A DNA stretch of 64,000 nt, taken from the NCBI GenBank assembly GCA_029239875.1, contig JARBUD010000013.1, positions 62,001-126,000 of the forward strand, in the 5' to 3' direction. Below the pieces are notes generated by a model, which saw only the letters and a program-made list of their open reading frames with translations, ran no database searches and was not told where the DNA came from. The translations under genes and the position numbers were made by a program. Every line of letters begins with the position of its first letter. Position 1 is the first letter of the stretch. The stretch is from Xanthobacteraceae bacterium (GTDB lineage: Bacteria; Pseudomonadota; Alphaproteobacteria; Rhizobiales; Xanthobacteraceae). Positions 36,633 to 43,234 of the stretch are shown in pieces.

Positions 36633-38153
36633 TCATCGCCAGAACTGCAATATCGCGAAAAAGGCGTGAGAAAGCAGTGTCAAAGATACCCCGATCACGA
36701 TCGCCTTGGCGATAGCATTGTTGATCGATACCACCGACAATTTCGGGCGCAGGCCGATGAGGATCGCCGCGCCGCTGCCGAGCAGCGAACTCAGCGCGAT
36801 CTTGGCCCCGACCCATCCGAGCTGCGCGTAGAGTGCCGGGCCGGCTTCGATGAGCCGGCGGAAGTAATTCTCCTGCCAGAACTCCACCGGCTGGTCCGGA
36901 AAGAACACCTGCCAGGTCTGCAGCGCCGCCCAGGAAGCGGTCGCCAGCGCCGCCACGGTCAGCAGCGACAGCGACAGCGTGTTGGCGACGAAGATCGACA
37001 CCACGAGGTAGCGCAGTCCCGGAATGGCGAGGTTGCGCATCGCCGGCAGCTGCGCCGACAAGGTGCGGTTGCCCAGATCCGCGCAGATCACCGCGCTGTT
37101 GCGCGCCACCACCAGGATGGAGGCGATGAGCGGCACCGATATGGTGGTCTGCACGAAGCCGATGCCGGCCAGCGTCTCGTCGTGCAGGATCGACTTCAAG
37201 TAACCGCCGAAGGAATGGTAGTTGAAGCCGAACCACATCGACACGAAGCCGAGGATGGCGCCGCCGAGCCCGAGATAGGCCAGCATGAAGGGCGAGGCGC
37301 ACAGCACCCAGAAATACTCGGCGAAATAGCGCGCGAACCAGCGCAGCGGATGACCGCCGCGCATGCTGCGGCGCCAGGCGGACGCCTCCGGCGCCGGCGT
37401 GCCACTCTCCGCCGCCGACAGCGCCAGTTCGCCCTCGATGTCCAGCCCCTTCATGGCGCGCTCGATCGCGCCCATGTCGGGCGCGACCGGGCGCACGGTG
37501 CGGCTGCGCGTATCGAGCAGCAGCACCTTGTCGGCAAGCGGCAGCAGGTCGTCGACATGGTGGGCGGCGATCAGCACCGGCGTGCCGCGCTCGGTGCAGA
37601 TGTCCTTGATGATGCCGGCGAGCCGGCGCGAGGAGATGATGTCGAGCCCGGAATTGGGCTCGTCGAGGATGAGGATCGGGTGGCCGGCGATCAGCGTGCG
37701 GGCGATGGCGATGCGCTGCTTCTGCCCGCCGCTGCAGGAGGCGATCGGCTGCTCCGGCCTTATGTCGGCGAGCAGCGACATGATCGGGCCGGCGTCGTAG
37801 TGATGAGCCGACTTCGGCGCATGGTCGGCGGCGATCTTCACGTTCTCGCCGGCGCTGAGATCGTCGAACAGCGCATTGCCCTGGAAGACGAGGCCGCACA
37901 TGTCGCTGCGGCTGGTCGAGAGGTCGACCGCCCGCTCGCCATAGCTGAGCGTGCCCTCGATCTGCCACTCGCCGTCGCGCTCGTCGACCAGCCCGCACAG
38001 CGTGTTGATGATGCTGGTCTTGCCGCTGCCACTCGGGCCGATGATCAGCACCAATTCGCGCGCGCCGACCTCGAAATGCGCGCGGCGCACCAGATCGACC
38101 CCGTGCGGGGTGGTGATGGTCAGGTCGCGCACGGAAAGGACGAGGCCGCTCAC
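36633..38153 (-). CDS. MlaF-MlaE fusion: ABC lipid transporter ATPase-permease
   Basis: A 506-residue protein. Residues 1-235 are an ABC ATPase with Walker A GPSGSGKT (39-46), a FQGNALFDDLSAGENV Q-loop typical of MlaF, signature SGGQK (141-145) and Walker B LILDEP (161-166). Residues about 275-506 are an MlaE-type permease (ASILVVARNSAVICADLG, then RNLAIPGLRYLVVSIFV, LSLSLLTVAAL, ending in two helices). In E. coli these are separate proteins. The start is GTG 38153 with GTGA overlap to the upstream membrane-anchored gene. It should move lipids or another hydrophobic substrate across the inner membrane. Confidence 0.85.
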   Translation of the reverse strand: MSGLVLSVRDLTITTPHGVDLVRRAHFEVGARELVLIIGPSGSGKTSIINTLCGLVDERDGEWQIEGTLSYGERAVDLSTSRSDMCGLVFQGNALFDDLSAGENVKIAADHAPKSAHHYDAGPIMSLLADIRPEQPIASCSGGQKQRIAIARTLIAGHPILILDEPNSGLDIISSRRLAGIIKDICTERGTPVLIAAHHVDDLLPLADKVLLLDTRSRTVRPVAPDMGAIERAMKGLDIEGELALSAAESGTPAPEASAWRRSMRGGHPLRWFARYFAEYFWVLCASPFMLAYLGLGGAILGFVSMWFGFNYHSFGGYLKSILHDETLAGIGFVQTTISVPLIASILVVARNSAVICADLGNRTLSAQLPAMRNLAIPGLRYLVVSIFVANTLSLSLLTVAALATASWAALQTWQVFFPDQPVEFWQENYFRRLIEAGPALYAQLGWVGAKIALSSLLGSGAAILIGLRPKLSVVSINNAIAKAIVIGVSLTLLSHAFFAILQFWR

Positions 38154-39349
38154 GATCCGGCTCCCTGGCCCGGCGCCACCCGCTCGAGCGTCACCGCCGC
38201 GTCGCCTTCCATGCCCTGCAACCGCTTCAGGTCCTCCGGCGTCACCAGCATGATCAGCGGCGTGCGCGAGGCCATGGCGAAGGCCTTGAAGACGTGCGCC
38301 GCCAGCGGGTTGAGCGTGCTCTCCGAGCCGAGCCCGCCGAGGTGCTGCGGCAGGGCGCCGGCAAGCATGGTGACCGAATCGAGGAAGGGCCGCAGCATCG
38401 CGCGCAGCCGCACGTCCCAGAACATCTGCGTCACCACCGCGGGCACGCGCCGGTCGCGCAGCAGCGCGTCGATGGAGCCGATGACGATGCGCTCGGTGAG
38501 CTGGCGCGCCTCCCGCGTCTCCAGCTGGGCGCGGCCGAAATTGACCAGCACCTGCTGCAGGCGCGGATCGGCGAGGGTCTCGGTCATGGCGCGGATCGCC
38601 GGCTCATAGTCGAGCCCGTAGCCGAAGGGCACGCCGATGGCGGTCGCCCAGTTGGCGCGAACCATCTGCCAGAAGGCGCCCGCGAGCCGGCTCACCAATA
38701 TTTCCTGCACCTCGCCGCGCAGCGCCCGGCGCATGGCCGGCTCGGCATTGGCGAGCAGCCCCTGCAGCGCGGCCTGGGTGCGGGGATCGCGCCAGGCGCT
38801 CGATATCGCGTCGGTCAGCATCGCCCGCAGCGCGGGGCGATATTCGTTGGTGAACACGTCGGAGGTGATGACGCGCTCGATCGCCTGCGCCGCCATGTCC
38901 TGCACCAGGTTGATGCGGTGGCGCATCTCGGCCTGCGAGCTCTCCGTCGCCGCTCCCCACAGCACGCTGATGCTGGCATCGGCGAGGAGCGCCTCATTGG
39001 CGTCGGCATATTCCCTGGCGGTGCTGGGGAATAGGTCGACACGGATGCGGCCGTCCTTGCCGATCGCCGCAGTGCCGTGCCGCACCACGCTGTGGTCCGG
39101 CCGCATGACGAAGACGGGAATCGTGCCGGCAAAGGTGATGGCCTGCGGCGTCGGCTCGCGGAAGAACAGCACGCGCGCATCGCTCGGGGCATGCGGCAGC
39201 ACCCGCCAGGCGGCGCCGACGAAAGCGGCGATGATGGCGAGCGACACCAGGACGCCGCCGGCATATTGCAGGCCCGGGCTGAAGGTCGGCCAGCGCCTTG
39301 GCAGGAACCGGCGGAACGACAGCCGCGGCATCGACAGTCCCGCGATCAT
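38150..39349 (-). CDS. membrane-anchored periplasmic protein in the MlaD position
   Basis: A 399-residue protein with one N-terminal transmembrane helix (about 28-50). A short beta-rich part follows (VLFFREPTPQAITFAG, FVMRPDHSVVRHGTAAI) and then about 280 residues that look largely helical (AQAIERVITSDVFTNEYR, LQGLLANAEPAMRRALRG, RQLTERIVIGSIDALLRD). I see no MCE domain. It overlaps the MlaF-MlaE fusion gene by four bases and so occupies the place of MlaD, the periplasmic substrate-binding partner. Function is inferred from position only. Confidence 0.7.
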   Translation of the reverse strand: MIAGLSMPRLSFRRFLPRRWPTFSPGLQYAGGVLVSLAIIAAFVGAAWRVLPHAPSDARVLFFREPTPQAITFAGTIPVFVMRPDHSVVRHGTAAIGKDGRIRVDLFPSTAREYADANEALLADASISVLWGAATESSQAEMRHRINLVQDMAAQAIERVITSDVFTNEYRPALRAMLTDAISSAWRDPRTQAALQGLLANAEPAMRRALRGEVQEILVSRLAGAFWQMVRANWATAIGVPFGYGLDYEPAIRAMTETLADPRLQQVLVNFGRAQLETREARQLTERIVIGSIDALLRDRRVPAVVTQMFWDVRLRAMLRPFLDSVTMLAGALPQHLGGLGSESTLNPLAAHVFKAFAMASRTPLIMLVTPEDLKRLQGMEGDAAVTLERVAPGQGAGS

Positions 39350-39429
39350 CGCGCCGCCCCCGTCCTGCGCGTTGCGCGGCGCGGCGAAGCTTCTAGAATT
39401 GCCGGCAGGCCAGAGAGGAGACGCCGTCC

Positions 39430-39864
39430 TTGCGTATTCGCCACCCCAGTGTGCGCAATTTCGGCTTCACCATGTTCACGACGCGCCTGCTCGGGGCGCT
39501 GTTCCTGGTGATGTCGACCTACAATGCGAGCGGCTACTCGCTGCTGCACTGGGTGAGCGAACGCTGGTCGCAGGACTGGACGGTGCAGCTCCCGATCATC
39601 ACCGTGTACGTCATCATCTATCTGCTGCTGGTGCGCGTCACGGTGCGCCAGCTGCGCGCACCGGGCATCGCCCTCACCGTCGCGCTGCTGGGGGCGCTGT
39701 CCTATTTCCTCGTCGACGTCGGCATCGTGCCGCTGGAGGACGGGCGCGACCTGCTGCCCATCCTGCTGTACATGCTCGGCGGGCTGATCGCCGTCGGCCT
39801 GTGCTGGGCGTCGGCCTGGGTGATGCTGACCGGACAGGTGAGCGTCGACAATCTGAACGCCTGA
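39430..39864 (+). CDS. four-helix membrane protein, paralogue 3 (TYN..YS/HWV family)
   Basis: A 144-residue protein with four predicted helices and the family signature STYNASGYSLLHWVSE. It is paralogous to 29792-30214 and 30216-30647. The proposed start is TTG 39430, because AGGAG lies nine bases before it; GTG 39451 and ATG 39472 are in-frame alternatives with poorer sites. It is divergent from the MlaD-position gene and ends five bases before the convergent 39870-40472 gene. Confidence 0.7.
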   Translation: MRIRHPSVRNFGFTMFTTRLLGALFLVMSTYNASGYSLLHWVSERWSQDWTVQLPIITVYVIIYLLLVRVTVRQLRAPGIALTVALLGALSYFLVDVGIVPLEDGRDLLPILLYMLGGLIAVGLCWASAWVMLTGQVSVDNLNA

Positions 39865-39869
39865 ATAGA

Positions 39870-40472
39870 TCACGCCAGACGCGACCTCAGCGCGAGCAGG
39901 GCCGTCACGGCCGCATAGATGGCGAGGGCGATGCCGGCGAGCGCAAAGCCCGAAACCGTCGTCTGCGGGATGCTCATCTGGCGCGCGGAGGCGAGCTGGA
40001 CGCCGGCCTGCGGCAGGATGAGCACCATGTTCTCGGTGCCCTCCTTGTCGCCGATCTTGTAGGTCATCTCCAGCTCGCTGCGGCCGGCCGGCAGCATGAC
40101 GTCGCTGGCGACGTAGGTGCCGGGAACGACCTCCTCGAAGCTCACCGGCACGAAGTCGATCGTCATCTCGATCTCGGCGCCGGTGGTGGGCTGGCCGTCG
40201 GAATAGCGCTGAAGGAACAGCACCAGCTTGTTGCGGTCGTAGGCGAGCACGGCCTCCTGGTTGCCGATGCGCGTCTCCGTGCGTGGCGCCACGTTGATGG
40301 TGCGCGGGCCGCCGCCGCCGTGGTCGTGGCCGTCCTGAGCCGCGGCGATGCCGGGCATGCCGACCAGCAGCGTCGCCGCCAGCAGCACGCCGCCCAGCAG
40401 TGCGGCCGCCCTGCCCGCCGCCGCGCGCGCGGCGCACCTGAAACCTCGCGCCTCAACCATGTCGCTCACCAT
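39870..40472 (-). CDS. exported protein with His-rich segment and C-terminal membrane anchor
   Basis: A 200-residue protein. A long signal peptide ends at AAAQ. The mature N-terminus is DGHDHGGGG, a likely metal-binding stretch. A beta-rich domain follows (RIGNQEAVLAYDRNKLVLF, SDGQPTTGAEIEMTIDFV, GTYVASDVMLPAGRSELEM), then one C-terminal helix and a basic tail. The pattern resembles periplasmic FixH/YtkA-like domains found beside metal efflux systems, without certainty. It overlaps the 3' end of 40453-40794 by 20 bases. ATG 40460 is an alternative start. Confidence 0.6.
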   Translation of the reverse strand: MVSDMVEARGFRCAARAAAGRAAALLGGVLLAATLLVGMPGIAAAQDGHDHGGGGPRTINVAPRTETRIGNQEAVLAYDRNKLVLFLQRYSDGQPTTGAEIEMTIDFVPVSFEEVVPGTYVASDVMLPAGRSELEMTYKIGDKEGTENMVLILPQAGVQLASARQMSIPQTTVSGFALAGIALAIYAAVTALLALRSRLA

Positions 40473-40794
40473 GCCATGTCCCAAGCCGCCGGCCGAAGGC
40501 GGCGTCGATGCGCTCGTCCGTGCCGTAGAGTGCCTCCTGGCGCCTATGCTCCGAGCGCAGGTCGTCGATCAGCCAGCGCCAGAACCGCATCCGCCGGCTT
40601 TCCTCATGGATGCTGCCGAGCAGGATGCGCATGACCGACATCGTGACCCGATGCTCACGCTCGAACTGCGCGCGCAGCCAGCGCTCGCGCTCCAGCGCCG
40701 CCTCGGCCTCGCTGGTCGCGCGGGCCGGCTCCTCCGCGACGCCCGGATCGGGAGCGGCGGAAACGCGCTCGGTATCGTCGGATGGCTCGGTCAT
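40453..40794 (-). CDS. small soluble helical protein of unknown function
   Basis: A 113-residue protein with an acidic N-terminal 35 residues and a long charged helix (EAALERERWLRAQFEREHR, then TMSVMRILLGSIHEESRRMR). It ends RLGTWHGERHG. No signal or membrane segment. It overlaps the start of the exported His-rich protein, so the two are coupled. Family unknown. Confidence 0.5.
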   Translation of the reverse strand: MTEPSDDTERVSAAPDPGVAEEPARATSEAEAALERERWLRAQFEREHRVTMSVMRILLGSIHEESRRMRFWRWLIDDLRSEHRRQEALYGTDERIDAAFGRRLGTWHGERHG

Positions 40795-40956
40795 CGGCGG
40801 TCGTGTCGTTGAAATGCGCGGCGGCACAGGCCGGCGCGAAGGTGCCGTGCGGCGGCGGTCCGGTTTCCTTCCGCAGGCGCGACACGCAGGGGACGATACC
40901 ACGCCTTTACGGAGCGGTCGCCGCTTTCTATTGTCATGCCATTGCGGGGGATCAGC

Positions 40957-41151
40957 ATGCTCTACATCGTTCCGATAGCGATCGTCTTACTGGGCTTCGC
41001 AGCCGACGTCCTGGTGGAGATCTCCGCCGAGCTGTCGAGCGACGTGCTGATCGAGGCGGATGCCGGCGTGTCGTCGCACGGCAGCCGCATCGTCGGCGGC
41101 AACATCGTCGACATGCGGCCGGAAGCCTCGCTCGCAGGCACGGTGCGGTAA
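40957..41151 (+). CDS. small single-helix membrane protein
   Basis: A 64-residue protein with an N-terminal helix (MLYIVPIAIVLLGFAADVLV) followed by a short polar tail. The start at 40957 follows GCGGGGGATC. Its first 30 residues resemble in style the anchor of the adaptor at 33113-34612 (MLYYFVTSLVF...EVSAEYIAN). Too short for family assignment; coding status is likely but not certain. Confidence 0.45.
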   Translation: MLYIVPIAIVLLGFAADVLVEISAELSSDVLIEADAGVSSHGSRIVGGNIVDMRPEASLAGTVR

Positions 41152-41158
41152 GGCGCGC

Positions 41159-42538
41159 TCACGGCGTCGTGCCCTGAGGCGCGGCCTGCTGCGGCGCCGC
41201 CGCAGGTGCCGACAGGTCGACCGAGGCCTCAGCCGCGGCCGGCGTCGGCACGGGAGCGGCCGGGACCGCGCTGGCCGGCACGGCCATCGGCGACGGATCG
41301 ACCGCCGCCTCGGGCGTGGCCGCGGGCGGCAGCGTCGCCGGCTCGCCGGACGGGTCGGCCGGCAGCGGATCGGCGATATCGGCAGCCGGCAGCTCCTTGG
41401 CGATCTTCTCGCGCAGGCGGTCGACGACGATCCGCGTCATCTCGGTGATGGTGGTCTCGTTGCGCAGATAGTTCCGCGCGGCATCGAGCCACGGCGTCAT
41501 CGTCGCCACATACTGCGCGTCCAGGTCCTGCAGCGCGCCCACCGCCCCGGCGACGTCGCCGACGGCGAGCATCCTGTCGGCGCGGGTCACGGCGAGGTTG
41601 GCCGCCTCGAGCTTGTACGGCTCGGTGGAGATCACGTACCGGTTCACCAGCGACATGCTGTACTGGTAGTAGCCGGCCGGCATGCCGATGTGCAGCCCCG
41701 CCGCCGCCGCATAGGACGGGAACACCCGCTGGAGTTCGGCCGCATTCGCCACGCCGGTGCGCGCCGGTCCCATCAGCTGGGTGAGATAGCCGGAGAACAG
41801 ATCGTTGTTGCCGGCTATGGCGTAGACGTTCATCAGCTCCGCCTCGAACGGGCGGCCGGTGTAGAAGGTCGTGCGCAACTGGCCGAGGGCGACCGAGAAG
41901 ACCGGCGAATCGATGCCGATCGGCGCCTCGGCGTGCTGGCTGCCGTCGGCAACCACCTGCTTGAGCGTGCCGATCTCGGTCGCCTGCTCCGCGAGCTTCG
42001 TGTCGGTGCTGCTCTGGTCGTCGAGCGACTGGGCCATCTCGTTATTCAGCTTGCCCAGCTTCTCGCCGGCGCCGCGCAGGCCGATCTCGACATTGCTGAC
42101 ACGCTCGGCGAGCGGCACCAGGCGCGCATCCGTCACCGGCATGACGCGCGGCATCAGTATCGCGGCGATCGTCGCGACCGCCGCGCCGGCGACGGCGCCG
42201 CCGACGATGCCGAGCCACGGCGGCAGGTCGCTCGATCCCTTCTTTCCGACGCGTCCCGAAGATGGCGCCGCTTCCGACCCGACGCCGGACACCTCGGCCG
42301 GCGCGGCAGCGCCTGCGGCGGCGATCGGCACGACGGTCGCCTCTACGGATGCCGGCGCCTTCTCGTCGGCACTGGTCTCGCCGTTGCGCAGCCAGTCCTC
42401 GATCGAGGCCGGCGAGGCGCTCGACGGGCCAGCCTCGGCCGGAGCGCCGGGGACCTCGCTTTCGCCGCCCACGGGCTCAGCGGTCTCGCGCTGCACCAGC
42501 GTCGGCTTCGCCCCTATGGTGACGCGCTTTGCCGTCAT
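41159..42538 (-). CDS. mitofilin (Mic60)-like membrane protein
   Basis: A 459-residue protein. The cytoplasmic N-terminus is a disordered Ala/Pro/Ser-rich region (1-105). A single helix spans 108-130, followed by a short coiled coil (about 140-195, LAERVSNVEIGLRG, KLAEQATEIGTLKQVV). A helical domain at about 205-270 has the alphaproteobacterial Mic60/COG4223 pattern (ALGQLRTTFYTGRPFEAEL, NNDLFSGYLTQLMGPARTG, VANAAELQRVFPSYA). The tail is again Ala/Pro-rich. Mic60 proteins bend inner membranes. The usual hem-gene neighbourhood is absent, so this is probably a paralogue. It overlaps parA by four bases. Confidence 0.65.
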   Translation of the reverse strand: MTAKRVTIGAKPTLVQRETAEPVGGESEVPGAPAEAGPSSASPASIEDWLRNGETSADEKAPASVEATVVPIAAAGAAAPAEVSGVGSEAAPSSGRVGKKGSSDLPPWLGIVGGAVAGAAVATIAAILMPRVMPVTDARLVPLAERVSNVEIGLRGAGEKLGKLNNEMAQSLDDQSSTDTKLAEQATEIGTLKQVVADGSQHAEAPIGIDSPVFSVALGQLRTTFYTGRPFEAELMNVYAIAGNNDLFSGYLTQLMGPARTGVANAAELQRVFPSYAAAAGLHIGMPAGYYQYSMSLVNRYVISTEPYKLEAANLAVTRADRMLAVGDVAGAVGALQDLDAQYVATMTPWLDAARNYLRNETTITEMTRIVVDRLREKIAKELPAADIADPLPADPSGEPATLPPAATPEAAVDPSPMAVPASAVPAAPVPTPAAAEASVDLSAPAAAPQQAAPQGTTP

Positions 42539-43170
42539 AGTCCCTGCTCCTTGAGCTCGGCCGTCAGGGCCGTGATTTCCTTTGCCGCCTGCCCGCGCCC
42601 GTCGAGCTCCCGCACGAGCCGGCCGGTCGCCACGCTCTCGACGAAAGCAATACGCTGGCCAATGACGGTATTGAGCGCCGGAATCTCACCGTCGAGCGCC
42701 GAGCGCATGTCGCGCCCGACCACCGTGCCGGTGATGCAGCGATTGACCACGAAGGCGGTCTTCAGGTTCGGCTTGAACATCCGCGCCTCGTTGACCAGCC
42801 CGACGATCTCCATGCTCGCCCACAGGTCGTAGGAGGAGGGCTGCACCGGGATCAGGATGAGGTCCGAGGCGAGGATGGTGGAACGCGCCAGCGCGGTGAC
42901 GCGCGGCGGTCCGTCGATGATGACGTGGTCGTTGGCCTTGGCGAGGTCCGGCACCTCCTGGTGCAGCACCTCGCGGGCCAGGCCGATCACGCCGAACAGG
43001 CGCGGCAGGCCGCTCTGGGCGCGGGTCTGTGCCCAGTCGAGCGCCGAGCCCTGCGGGTCGGCGTCGATCACCGAGACTCGGGCGCCTTCCGACGCCAGTT
43101 CGCCGGCGATATGGGTGGCGAGCGTGGTCTTGCCGACGCCGCCCTTCTGGTTGAGCAGACCGATGATCAT
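42535..43170 (-). CDS. orphan ParA/MinD-family ATPase
   Basis: A 211-residue ATPase with deviant Walker A KGGVGKTT (9-16), DADPQGSALDWAQTR switch region and IIDGPPRVTALARS. It belongs to the short ParA group used for plasmid partition and for positioning protein cargos. There is no ParB gene or parS-like repeat nearby. The next gene, overlapping by ATGA, encodes the mitofilin-like membrane protein. ATG 43170 is chosen because MIIGLLNQKGG is the family start. Confidence 0.9.
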   Translation of the reverse strand: MIIGLLNQKGGVGKTTLATHIAGELASEGARVSVIDADPQGSALDWAQTRAQSGLPRLFGVIGLAREVLHQEVPDLAKANDHVIIDGPPRVTALARSTILASDLILIPVQPSSYDLWASMEIVGLVNEARMFKPNLKTAFVVNRCITGTVVGRDMRSALDGEIPALNTVIGQRIAFVESVATGRLVRELDGRGQAAKEITALTAELKEQGL

Positions 43171-43234
43171 GCGCCGTCCCCCGGCTGCCAGCGTCCGCAC
43201 GCCGGTATCTTATTGTGGCGCAATCCGGCGAGCA

